Source of the DNA: Phytopseudomonas straminea
GTDB taxonomy: Bacteria; Pseudomonadota; Gammaproteobacteria; Pseudomonadales; Pseudomonadaceae
NCBI RefSeq assembly: GCF_900112645.1
Contig: NZ_FOMO01000004.1
Coordinates: 62,001 to 126,000 of the forward strand
Direction: 5' to 3'
Length of the DNA stretch: 64,000 nucleotides
Position numbers and translations under genes: made by a program
The notes under the pieces: model-generated
What the model was told of the DNA's origin: nothing
Seen by the model: the letters and a program-made list of their open reading frames with translations, nothing else
Database searches by the model: none
In this document: piece after piece, positions 33,444 through 41,605 of the stretch
How the letters are laid out: the number at the start of each line of letters is the position of its first letter
How positions within the stretch are numbered: the stretch's first letter is position 1

Positions 33444-34589
33444 CTAGAAACACTCGCATAAGATACCCGCAAGTTTCTGTGCCCGCGGATCCATTAAGAC
33501 GAACGGCCCCAGGTTATTCGTAACAAACCCCACAGCCACGTCCCGTTCCGGATCGGCGAAACCTGTGGTGCCGCCCGCGCCGGGGTGGCCGAAGGCGCCC
33601 TTGCCCATTCCGTAGGTAGCATTGGCGACGGTGGGCTGGTCGAGCATGCAGCCCAGACCGAAACGCGTCGGGGTCAGCAACGTTCTGTCCTCACCGACAC
33701 TGTGTTCGCGGGTGAGTTCAGCCAGCAGCTCGCTGTCGAGCAGGCTGCCATCAAGCAGGCCACTGTAGAAACCGGCCAGGCTACGGGCGTTGCCATGGCC
33801 ATTGGCCGCTGGCTGCTGCATGCGTCGCCACTCTGGTTTGTTAGTGCTGGTCATGATCGACGGCGGATTGGTGAACGCCCGGGTGGTCATGGCCTGGGCA
33901 TCGGTCATCATGGTCTTGAGCATGCGCTGAGCTGCCGCATCGCCCATATTGCCCTTGCCACGGCTGATGGTGGCGACGCGGTGAAATTCCTCGTCGGCCA
34001 AACCAACGTGAAAATCCAGGCCTAGCGGCTTGGCGGTACGGGCAACGATCGACTCACCCGGGCCGCGACCCTCGACGCGGCGCAGCAGCTCGCCGATCAG
34101 CCAGCCGAAGGTGATCGGCGCATAACCATGCCCCTCGCCCAGCGGCCACCAGGGCGCCTCGGCGGCCAGTGCGTCGGTCATGGTCTGCCAGTCGTAGAGA
34201 GCTTCGGCAGGCAGATTCGCGCGAATCGCCGGCAGCCCGGCCTGATGGCAAAGCAGATGGCGCACGGTAATGCGCTCCTTGCCGGCGGCGGCGAACTCGG
34301 GCCAGTAGCGAGCCACTGAAGCGTCGAGCTCCAGTTTGCCTTCGGCTACCAGTTGCAGCGCGGTGACCGCGGCGAAAGGCTTGGTGCAGGAGAACAGGTT
34401 GAGGATGGTATCGCTATACCAGGCCTCTTGGCCGTCCTTGTCGGCGACCCCGGCCCAGATATCCACCACGGTTTCCCCGCCTACCTGCACGCACAGCGCG
34501 GCGCCGCGCTCCTGCGGGTCATCGAACAGCGCGGCGAAGGCCTCCTTTACCGCTTCGAATTTGAGGTCGAAGTAACCCTGAATCTGCAC
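33444..34589 (-). CDS. Serine hydrolase, beta-lactamase fold (class VIII esterase type)
   Basis: A 381-residue enzyme of the beta-lactamase/DD-peptidase fold. The nucleophile motif SxxK is SCTK at 67-70, the second motif is in GHGYAPITF (Tyr as general base), and HPGAGGTTGFADPERD provides the third strand motif. Such proteins are usually esterases with broad substrate range. No signal peptide, so cytoplasmic. Start: a GTG at 34589 has AGGAG at good spacing and gives the family-like N-terminus MQIQGYFDLKFEAV; a TTG at 34607 would add six residues. Confidence 0.85.
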   Translation of the reverse strand: MQIQGYFDLKFEAVKEAFAALFDDPQERGAALCVQVGGETVVDIWAGVADKDGQEAWYSDTILNLFSCTKPFAAVTALQLVAEGKLELDASVARYWPEFAAAGKERITVRHLLCHQAGLPAIRANLPAEALYDWQTMTDALAAEAPWWPLGEGHGYAPITFGWLIGELLRRVEGRGPGESIVARTAKPLGLDFHVGLADEEFHRVATISRGKGNMGDAAAQRMLKTMMTDAQAMTTRAFTNPPSIMTSTNKPEWRRMQQPAANGHGNARSLAGFYSGLLDGSLLDSELLAELTREHSVGEDRTLLTPTRFGLGCMLDQPTVANATYGMGKGAFGHPGAGGTTGFADPERDVAVGFVTNNLGPFVLMDPRAQKLAGILCECF

Positions 34590-34639
34590 TGACGGCTCCT
34601 GCTTCAAATAAAAGCGCCAGCAGGGCTGGCGCGTACGGA

Positions 34640-36940
34640 TTAAGGCTTGGCTTCAGCCGCCGGGGCGTCGCCCTCGGCAGCCGGCGCGGCCTCGGGCGCC
34701 GCCTCTTGCGAAGGTGCTGCGTCCTCTTTGGACGGAGACTCCTGAGCAGGCGCGGCACCCGTTTTGGGCGCGGGCTCCTTGGCGGCCTGCTCGAGTACCA
34801 GCGGTGGCACGGTCAGGTTGGCCTTGCGCACGGCGCTGACAAAGCCATCCCACGGCCGATCGGTGATCGCCACCAGGCCCAGGTGACCGTTCTCGCCATC
34901 GAGCAGGCGCCCGGTGACTGGCTGATCCAGATACTGGAACCAGTGCACACCGACGATCTGCGGTTCTTCCAGGGCCTTCTTCAGGAAGTTGGCATAGGCC
35001 GGGCCACGCTCCTCCTCCTTGTACACCTCGGCGACGCCGCCCCAGAAAGGGCCGCGGTCGCGGGAGCCAAAGTGGAACTCGGTGACCAGCAGCGGCTTGT
35101 CGAGCTTGCGCAGGGCTTCGAAGTCGTAACCCTGCTGCGGCTCGCGGGTATAGAAGTTGAAGCTCAGCACGTCGCAGTACTGGGCGCAGGCCTCCACAGC
35201 CTCGGGAATGCTCGCCGAGAAACGGCCGCCGAGCAGCAGGTGGTTCGGCGTATGCCATTCCAGCGAATCGTCGATGGTCTTGAAGTAGGTATCGGCGAAC
35301 AGACGCAGGAAGCGCTGCATGTCGGCTTCGATGGCCGGGTACTCAGGATTGATCGGTGGCGCCTGGAAGCCCGGATCCTCCATCAGCTCCCACGCTTTGA
35401 GGTCGATACCCCAGGCCTTGGACAGGCCTTCCTGGTTGCGGTACTTGTCGCGCAGCTGCTTGAGGAAGGCGCGCTTGGCCGGCACGTCAGTGGTCAGGCG
35501 CAGCGTGGCGTAAGCCAAGGCGTAGCGCGACAGCGGATCATCAGCCGGGCCGGCCCAGGCCAGCTCGTTGTCGGCGTAGTAACCGATCACCCAGGGATCG
35601 TCGCGATGGCCACGGGTGGCGATGGCAATGGCACGTTCGGCGGCCATGGCGAAACGTGGATCGAAGGGGTCGGGCATGCCGCCCCACCAGTCCACGCCAG
35701 TGCTGATGGTGGCGTAGTCACCATGGATCGACAACGGAATGCTGTACGGCATGCGTTTGTCTTCGGCGAACTCGTTGTCGCTCCAGTTACCCAGGGTATT
35801 GAAGCCCCAGGCTTGCAGGCGATTCTGCGCGCGCTCGCGCCACGCCTTGGCATCCTGAGCGCCATAGGTGCGCTGCAGGTTGGCGGCGTAGAAGTCGTAC
35901 CAGCGGCCCTTGTCGAAGTCGCGGCCGCGGTTGGCGCCAGTGTCGGACTCGTTACTGGCACTGCCGTAGAACGCGGCGAGCGGCTCGCCCTCGGCCGGCA
36001 ACGCGCTGAACATGATCTCGCGGCCTTCGACGTAGGTCTGGCTCTGCGAGCCGGTCACGGTGTTCACACCCAGCGAGTAGAAGGGATTGCCCTCCGGCGT
36101 GACCAGGAACCAGCGGGCACCGCGCTTCTCGGTACGGAAGAAACCGGTGGCCTCGAACGACGGGCCGCCGATCCAGCCGCCGTACATGTCCTGCTTGGGA
36201 CGGCCGGCCTGCCAGGCTTGCAGCTGCTTGTCTTCCTGGGCCATGCCCTGGCGCAGCTGCTCGTCGTTCTTGATCTTGCCCGGCCAGTCGCGTCGGGTGT
36301 ACTGGCCGTAGCCATCGACGATACCGCGATAGGCCTGCTCCAGATCGCCGCTGCCGCGCACACCGAAGCGGCCCAGCAGGATGTTTTGCGTGGCCTGGGG
36401 GTTGGGGATCGACAGGGTGACGGCGGAGACGTTCTTGACGTCGATCTCGCCATTGACGGTTTCCGCCAGCAGCAGCAGGCGGCCGTCGTAACGCCAGGGC
36501 ATCGGCGCACCGGCGCGCATGCCTTGGGCACGCGGCGAGGTGGCGCCCAGCGGGATCAGCAATGTCTGCGCCGGGCCGGCCGGCAGGGCGATCTGGGTGG
36601 TCAGCCGCTTGCCGTCGGCGCTTTCGATGGTGACGTCCAGGGTCAGCGCCCAATCCATGGCGTTCTGCACGCGCAGGCTCATGGCGTTGGCCTGGGACCA
36701 GTCCCAACTGCCGTTTTGCGGAGTCAGGCGCAGGGTCGGGCGCTCGCCCGGATTGAAGGTCACACGGCGCAGGATCTCGCCCTGGGCGGCGCTTTCCGCG
36801 GTCACGCTGGGCAGGTAGGCGTTGTCGCCGGAGACCTGAACCGCGTCCATGGGACGCACGAAGTTGAACAGTTCCTGGCGATCGGCAGCAACGCCCAGCG
36901 TCGGCAGGCCGAGCAGCGTCACCAGCGCCAGGCGCCTCAT
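34640..36940 (-). CDS. Secreted clan GH-A glycoside hydrolase candidate (agarase-like)
   Basis: A 766-residue protein with an N-terminal signal peptide (MRRLALVTLLGLPTLGVAAD). An N-terminal beta-rich region (about 20-245) is followed by a TIM-barrel-like region in which GYYADNELAW puts an NE pair at 458-459 (candidate acid/base) and LLVTEFHFG puts Glu621 (candidate nucleophile), the clan GH-A pattern. Segments such as PFYSLGVNTVTG and WWGGMPDPFDPRF recall GH50-like agarases, but the substrate is unproven. The end is an Ala/Pro/Glu-rich tail (about 712-766). An upstream TTG at 37062 behind GAGAAGGGG is an alternative start. Confidence 0.7.
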   Translation of the reverse strand: MRRLALVTLLGLPTLGVAADRQELFNFVRPMDAVQVSGDNAYLPSVTAESAAQGEILRRVTFNPGERPTLRLTPQNGSWDWSQANAMSLRVQNAMDWALTLDVTIESADGKRLTTQIALPAGPAQTLLIPLGATSPRAQGMRAGAPMPWRYDGRLLLLAETVNGEIDVKNVSAVTLSIPNPQATQNILLGRFGVRGSGDLEQAYRGIVDGYGQYTRRDWPGKIKNDEQLRQGMAQEDKQLQAWQAGRPKQDMYGGWIGGPSFEATGFFRTEKRGARWFLVTPEGNPFYSLGVNTVTGSQSQTYVEGREIMFSALPAEGEPLAAFYGSASNESDTGANRGRDFDKGRWYDFYAANLQRTYGAQDAKAWRERAQNRLQAWGFNTLGNWSDNEFAEDKRMPYSIPLSIHGDYATISTGVDWWGGMPDPFDPRFAMAAERAIAIATRGHRDDPWVIGYYADNELAWAGPADDPLSRYALAYATLRLTTDVPAKRAFLKQLRDKYRNQEGLSKAWGIDLKAWELMEDPGFQAPPINPEYPAIEADMQRFLRLFADTYFKTIDDSLEWHTPNHLLLGGRFSASIPEAVEACAQYCDVLSFNFYTREPQQGYDFEALRKLDKPLLVTEFHFGSRDRGPFWGGVAEVYKEEERGPAYANFLKKALEEPQIVGVHWFQYLDQPVTGRLLDGENGHLGLVAITDRPWDGFVSAVRKANLTVPPLVLEQAAKEPAPKTGAAPAQESPSKEDAAPSQEAAPEAAPAAEGDAPAAEAKP

Positions 36941-37257
36941 CGCCAATGGATGTCGAGGACGGGCTGCAGCGATGCACAGTGACAGAACTTTGGTGACCAG
37001 ACCGGCGGGTGCGTGCGCGTCGCACTGCCCCGAACGATCGGCCGACAGCAGCCAGGTGTTGACCTTCAAGACCCCTTCTCCCCGCAACTCGACGCCAAAT
37101 ATGAGTGCCCGCGACAGTCCCGTCACAAGCCTTTTGCTGCGTCTTAAACGCGCAGGCGCAATAGTGCGACAGATGGGGGCTCTACCGCAAAGCCCGCATG
37201 TCCGATGACTGACTTGCGGAGCGTTTTTTTTCGTCGAGGGGGGCGCGGCGGGAGACG
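36941..37257. other. Gene-free stretch upstream of the glycosidase gene
   Basis: No convincing gene. On the plus strand an intrinsic-terminator-like hairpin (CCGCAA 37185-37190 / TTGCGG 37214-37219) is followed by eight Ts (37224-37231), although no plus-strand gene lies upstream for 22 kb. The promoter of the minus-strand glycosidase gene is expected here but not identified. Confidence 0.4.
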
Positions 37258-37459
37258 AGGGTCTGTTCCCGCTTCAGCGCGAGCCGCGTTGCCGCGAGAA
37301 ATGGCCTCCGGCTAGGCGCAACCCACAAGGCCGGGCCAATTTTTGCGCGATGCGGCGTTACTCGATGGCTCATTTGGCCTGCCAAACTTCGCACCTCGTG
37401 CCTTGCCTCGCGCAAAAACTGGATCCGGCGCGGCCGTGCGTGAAGCGGGAACAGACCCT
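37258..37459. mobile_element. 202-bp nested palindromic element (MITE-like), abutting dinG
   Basis: Perfect 19-bp terminal inverted repeats: AGGGTCTGTTCCCGCTTCA at 37258-37276 and its complement at 37441-37459. Nested inside is a second inverted pair, CCAATTTTTGCGCGA (37336-37350) against TCGCGCAAAAACTGG (37408-37422), 14 of 15 matching. The centre holds TTTGG-CCTG-CCAAA. The whole can fold into one long imperfect hairpin. It has no coding capacity. The right end overlaps two bases of the dinG stop codon. A target-site duplication is not obvious. Confidence 0.6.
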
Positions 37460-39602
37460 AGCTGATTTCCCGCCGGAACGGCGGAAGCGCATTGAGAATC
37501 GCCTTGCCATAGCGCTGGGTCACCACGCGGCGATCCAGCAGCGTAATGGTGCCGCGGTCCGCCTCGGTACGCAGCAGGCGCCCGCAGGCTTGCACCAGGC
37601 GCAGCGAAGCATCGGGCACGGCGATTTCCATGAACGGGTTGCCACCACGCGCTTCGATCCATTCGGCCAGCGCGGCCTCGACCGGGTCGTCCGGCACGGC
37701 AAAGGGAATCTTGGCGATCACCACGTGCTCGCAGTATGCGCCCGGCAGGTCGACGCCCTCAGCGAAACTGGCCAGGCCGAACAACACGCTCTCCTCGCCG
37801 CTGTCGACCCGCGCCTTGTGCTTGTTGATGGTTTCCTGCTTGGACAGGTTGCCCTGGATGAATACGCGCTTGCGCCAGTCGCGCTCCAGGCCGTCGAACA
37901 CGTCCTGCATCTGCCGGCGCGAGGAGAACAGCACCAGCGTGCCGCGCGAGCCCTGCACCAGATCGGGCAGCTCGCGGATGATTGCCGCGGTGTGCTCGGC
38001 GGCGTTGCGCGGATCGGCCTTGAGATCCGGCACCCGCAGCACCCCGGCGTCCGCGTGGTGGAACGGGCTTGGCACCACTGCAGTGGCCGCTACCTTGGGC
38101 AGGCCGGCGCGCATGCGGTAACGGTCGAAGGTGCCCAGTGCGGTCAGCGTGGCCGAGGTGACCAGCGCGCCATAGGCGACGCTCCACAGGTTGCGGCGCA
38201 GGGTTTCGGCGGCAAGGATCGGGCTGGCGTTGACTTCGATGTCAAACAGCGCGCCGCTCTCGGCCAGGGTCAGCCAGCGCGCCATGGGCGGGCTGTCTTC
38301 GGGATCTTCGCTGGTGAACGCCAGCCACAGCTCCCAGGTGCCTTGGGCCCGTGCCAGCAGACTGCCGAACAGCGGGTACCACTCCTCGGCCTGATGGCTG
38401 GCGATACCGATGCTGGTCTCGCCGTCCATGGCCTCCTTGAGCTTCTCGGTCACCCCGGTAAACAGGTCGTTGAGCTTGGAAAAGCCCTTCTTCAATTCCA
38501 GGCCCAGCTCGATCAAGTGCTCGGGCACCACGCCGCCGACGAAACGGTGACGCGGGCGCTCACGCCCTTCCATGTCCTCGCCAGGCTTGAAGTCGGCCAC
38601 CTGCTCGCAAGCGCTGAACATGAATTGCTGATGGGTCTTGAGCTCGCGGGCCAGCTCCGGCACCTGCTCGATCAGCCGCCCGAGATCACCGGGCAGCGGG
38701 TGCTGGGCCAGGAGCTTGGTGAGGTTCTTGGCGATCTGCTCCAGCCAATCGGCCGTGGAACGCAGCCGGGTGAAGTGGGCGAAATGGCCGATGGCTTTGT
38801 CCGGCAGGTGATGGCCTTCGTCGAAAACGTACAGGGTGTCGCGCGGGTCAGGCAGCACCGCGCCGCCACCGAGGGCGAGATCGGCCAGCACCATATCGTG
38901 GTTGGTGACGATCACGTCGACCTTGCCCATGCCTTCGCGGGCCTTGTAGAAGGTGCATTGTCCGAAATTCGGGCAGTGGCGGCCGGTGCACTGGCTATGA
39001 TCGGTGGTCAATTGCGCCCAACGGCTGTCTTCCAGTTCCTGGGGCCAGCTGTCGCGGTCGCCGTCCCATTTGTTGCCGGCAAGCTTCTCGATCATGCTGG
39101 TGAACAGCTTCTGGCCTTCCTCATCGACATCGATGCGAAAGCCTTCTTCCTCGAACAACTGCGCCGTGGAGCTCTGCGCCTGGCCTTCCTGCAGCAACAC
39201 GTCGAGCTTGGACAGACACAGATAGCGGCCTCGGCCCTTGGCCAGGGCGAAGCTGAAATTCAGGCCGCTGTTGCGCATCAGGTCGGGCAGATCCTTGTGC
39301 ACGATCTGCTCCTGCAGCGCCACGGTGGCGGTGGCCAGCACCAGGCGTTTGCCCGCCGCTTTAGCGGTGGGGATGGCAGCCATGCAGTAGGCCACGGTCT
39401 TGCCGGTACCGGTGCCGGCCTCGACGGCCACCACGGCCGGGTCACCGAGGCGACGCCCTTCATCGTCGGTCTTGATGGTACCCAGCACCTTGGCCACCTC
39501 GGCGATCATCAGGCGCTGCCCATAGCGAGGCTTGAGGCCCTTGGCTTCGAGAAAACGGGTGTAGGCGCCCTGAATCTGGGCCTTGAGTTCGGTGCTGAGC
39601 AT
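37458..39602 (-). CDS. dinG: ATP-dependent DNA helicase DinG
   Basis: A 714-residue superfamily 2 (XPD-like) 5'-3' helicase that resolves R-loops, D-loops and G-quadruplexes. Walker A is VEAGTGTGKT from residue 60, the DEAH-box variant is FDEGHHLPDKA, and the iron-sulfur cysteines are visible in CTGRHCPNFGQC together with a preceding or following Cys. The C-terminal motif QACGRLLRTEADRGTITLLDRR is typical. A LexA-type box lies 24 bp upstream of the ATG, consistent with SOS induction. Confidence 0.96.
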   Translation of the reverse strand: MLSTELKAQIQGAYTRFLEAKGLKPRYGQRLMIAEVAKVLGTIKTDDEGRRLGDPAVVAVEAGTGTGKTVAYCMAAIPTAKAAGKRLVLATATVALQEQIVHKDLPDLMRNSGLNFSFALAKGRGRYLCLSKLDVLLQEGQAQSSTAQLFEEEGFRIDVDEEGQKLFTSMIEKLAGNKWDGDRDSWPQELEDSRWAQLTTDHSQCTGRHCPNFGQCTFYKAREGMGKVDVIVTNHDMVLADLALGGGAVLPDPRDTLYVFDEGHHLPDKAIGHFAHFTRLRSTADWLEQIAKNLTKLLAQHPLPGDLGRLIEQVPELARELKTHQQFMFSACEQVADFKPGEDMEGRERPRHRFVGGVVPEHLIELGLELKKGFSKLNDLFTGVTEKLKEAMDGETSIGIASHQAEEWYPLFGSLLARAQGTWELWLAFTSEDPEDSPPMARWLTLAESGALFDIEVNASPILAAETLRRNLWSVAYGALVTSATLTALGTFDRYRMRAGLPKVAATAVVPSPFHHADAGVLRVPDLKADPRNAAEHTAAIIRELPDLVQGSRGTLVLFSSRRQMQDVFDGLERDWRKRVFIQGNLSKQETINKHKARVDSGEESVLFGLASFAEGVDLPGAYCEHVVIAKIPFAVPDDPVEAALAEWIEARGGNPFMEIAVPDASLRLVQACGRLLRTEADRGTITLLDRRVVTQRYGKAILNALPPFRREIS

Positions 39603-39625
39603 TAAGGATCTTGACTACGAAAAGG

Positions 39626-39641
39626 CTGGATATATTTTCAG
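39626..39641. promoter_or_regulatory. Putative LexA box of dinG
   Basis: CTGGATATATTTTCAG matches the gammaproteobacterial SOS operator pattern CTG-N10-CAG with an AT-rich centre. It sits 24 bp before the dinG start codon, within the expected promoter. It is also near the divergent CopD-like gene. Confidence 0.65.
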
Positions 39642-39840
39642 TATTCGAAAACGGCCGCTATCATAACGCGCCTATCGCCTGCGTGCTGACTCGCTTGCCT
39701 GCTCCCGATGAAGCGCACGACTTGCAAGCCGCCGGGCCCGACTTCTGAAATCGATCAACGTGAGGCGCAGCCGCGCCTTGAACAACCTGGATGGCCAAAC
39801 GGCGTCCCGAGGTGATCAGTTGAAATACCGGAGCGCCTGA

Positions 39841-40302
39841 ATGCCACCTTATTCCCCTCTGTACACCTTGCACCTGTTGGCGGCGCTGATCTGGGTTGGC
39901 GGCATGTTCTTCGCGTGGATGGTGCTGCGCCCGGCCGCCGGCACTCTGCAGGTGCCGGAGCGCCTTACCTTGTGGCTTGAGGTGTTTCGCCGCTTCTTCG
40001 TGTGGGTGTGGATCGCCGTCGTGGCGCTGCCGATCACCGGCGTGGGCATGCTGCACATGGGCTTCAGCGGTTTCGATGGTGCGCCGCGTTACGTTCACGT
40101 AATGATCGGCCTGTACCTGGCGATGCTGGCGCTGTTCCTACGCATTCAGGCGCTGCAACTGCCGGCCATGCGCCGCGCGGTGGAAGCGCAGGACTGGCCG
40201 GCAGCCGGTGCGGGGCTGGGCCGTATCCGCCGGCTGGTCGCCTTCAATCTGCTGCTTGGTCTAAGCGTGGTATCGCTCGCAGCAGCGCGCCCCAGCCTCT
40301 GA
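39841..40302 (+). CDS. CopD-like integral membrane protein
   Basis: A 153-residue membrane protein with four predicted helices. The first, LYTLHLLAALIWVGGMFFAWMVLRP, carries the His and Gly pattern of the CopD/YcnJ superfamily, and HVMIGLYLAMLALFL follows in helix three. Family members are linked to copper uptake or to heme; the specific role here is unknown, as no copper gene is adjacent. GGAG lies eight bases upstream of the ATG. Transcribed divergently from dinG and ended by a bidirectional terminator. Confidence 0.8.
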   Translation: MPPYSPLYTLHLLAALIWVGGMFFAWMVLRPAAGTLQVPERLTLWLEVFRRFFVWVWIAVVALPITGVGMLHMGFSGFDGAPRYVHVMIGLYLAMLALFLRIQALQLPAMRRAVEAQDWPAAGAGLGRIRRLVAFNLLLGLSVVSLAAARPSL

Positions 40303-40326
40303 CGGCAGCTTGAAGCACTAATAAAG

Positions 40327-40349
40327 AAGGGCCTCTACAGGCCCTTTTT
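40327..40349. terminator. Bidirectional intrinsic terminator
   Basis: Stem AAGGGCC / GGCCCTT with a six-base loop and a T5 run on the plus strand; the minus strand reads TTCTTTATT after the stem. It separates the converging CopD-like and collagen-like genes. Confidence 0.88.
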
Positions 40350-40352
40350 CAT

Positions 40353-41117
40353 TCAGAAGCGTACTATGTCCAGCCGCCCCGCCTGACCGGCCTCGCCAGG
40401 CCGGCCGGGTACACCAGAACGGCCATCGAGGCCGGCGCTGGTGCTGTAGATCCAGCAGCCCTTGCTCGCACCGCCGCTGCCGGCATTGCCTGCCGTGCCG
40501 GCAAGCCCGCCTGCTCCGCCATCCAGGCGCGCCTGTAGATGCTCGACCGGAAAGTCGCTGGGTACTTCCAGACGAATCTGGCCACCGGACGCCCCTGGAT
40601 GACCATCGCTGCCATCCTGACCGTCATAGCCTCCGCTGGCCTGACCCCAGGCGCAGCCGCCAGGCTTGCCATCGGCGCCGTCCAGGCCAGCGTAACCCGC
40701 TGCACCACGACCACCACGAGCGTCGAGTACCCAGGGCTCGGTGGTTACCGATTTCATGCGGATGACCAGCGTGCGCCCAGGCAGCGCGGCCCGCTGCGCA
40801 GTACCAGGCGCACCCGGTGCATTGATCTGTGCACCGGCGGCGATGTCGCCGGTGCCGATATCCAGCAGCAGACGTTCGGTTGAAGGCGCGACAGCGATCT
40901 GCGCATCGTGGCCCAGATACAGCTCACCGATATGCAACTCGCTGACCCCGGCGGGAATCAGCAGCGTACCGCGCTCGGCAATGGCCACGCGGTCGAGCTG
41001 TAGCACGCTGCCATGGGCAGGCAGACGGGTCATGTGGTTGGAATCGACTTCGATGACGGCCGCAGCCATCGCAGCCAGCGGGCAGCACAAGGCCGCCGCC
41101 AGGATCAGCTTGCGCAT
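40353..41117 (-). CDS. Secreted protein with collagen-like Gly-X-Y segments
   Basis: A 254-residue protein. The signal peptide (MRKLILAAALCCPLAAMAAA) is followed by a beta-rich domain (about 21-100), then several Gly-X-Y-like runs: GLDGADGKPGG, GYDGQDGSDGHPGASGG, GGAGGLAGTAGNAGSGG and GLDGRSGVPGRPGEAGQAG. Two cysteines (in GGCAW and KGCWIY) could form a disulfide. Function is unknown; bacterial collagen-like proteins are often surface or matrix proteins. Its start overlaps the end of the upstream DUF1145-like gene by 13 nt, suggesting an operon. Confidence 0.7.
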   Translation of the reverse strand: MRKLILAAALCCPLAAMAAAVIEVDSNHMTRLPAHGSVLQLDRVAIAERGTLLIPAGVSELHIGELYLGHDAQIAVAPSTERLLLDIGTGDIAAGAQINAPGAPGTAQRAALPGRTLVIRMKSVTTEPWVLDARGGRGAAGYAGLDGADGKPGGCAWGQASGGYDGQDGSDGHPGASGGQIRLEVPSDFPVEHLQARLDGGAGGLAGTAGNAGSGGASKGCWIYSTSAGLDGRSGVPGRPGEAGQAGRLDIVRF

Positions 41118-41452
41118 GGGACGGCCTCCTCGACACTCGCCGACGCTGGAGTCGCCATTGTTTCCGGCGCGGACTCAGGCTCAGCCTTTACCTCAGCCAC
41201 AGCACTTGGCAGCGACCAGATATGAAAGATGCCGAAGGCCAGAACCTTGGCTCGCTCGATGGTCAGCTGCGGCTGCGTACCGAGCTCGGCCTTGAACAGT
41301 GCCAATTCGGCCAGATGCAGGCCCAGCATGGCCATGCCGGCTACGTTCAGCAGCTGCGCGAAGGGTTGCGCGAACGGGGAGATTAGATTGGCCAGCACGA
41401 CGCACCAGAACAGTGTCGCCAGCAGTTTGCCCAGCCTCGTGATAGTTTTCAT
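41105..41452 (-). CDS. DUF1145-like small membrane protein
   Basis: A 115-residue protein with two predicted helices (about 9-28 and 35-55), containing FWCVVLANLISPFAQPFAQLLNVAGMAMLGLHLAELALF, which resembles DUF1145/YhhL-type proteins. The C-terminal third is an Ala/Glu/Pro-rich tail. The start at 41452 follows GGGGCGGG rather than a good Shine-Dalgarno. Overlap with the collagen-like gene suggests coupled translation. Function unknown. Confidence 0.75.
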   Translation of the reverse strand: MKTITRLGKLLATLFWCVVLANLISPFAQPFAQLLNVAGMAMLGLHLAELALFKAELGTQPQLTIERAKVLAFGIFHIWSLPSAVAEVKAEPESAPETMATPASASVEEAVPCAS

Positions 41453-41605
41453 TGCCCGCCCCACCCCACTCGTTATGTGCGGCACATTACTGCGTTTACG
41501 GGCTGGGAAATAGAGGGTCAAACCAAAAACGGTGTCCATTGCGTAACACCCTACTCCTGACCGACCCGAGGGCCGGCCAGGATGCTCACGAAGATCGAGT
41601 CAGGC

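Noticed and set aside
36941..37126. Upstream extension of the glycosidase to 37126
   Set aside because: The signal peptide begins cleanly at 36940 and the added residues show no conservation signal; a TTG start at 37062 is kept only as an alternative.
37224..37459. Insertion sequence with transposase at the palindromic element
   Set aside because: No frame of useful length or transposase motif lies between the inverted repeats; at most it is a non-autonomous element.
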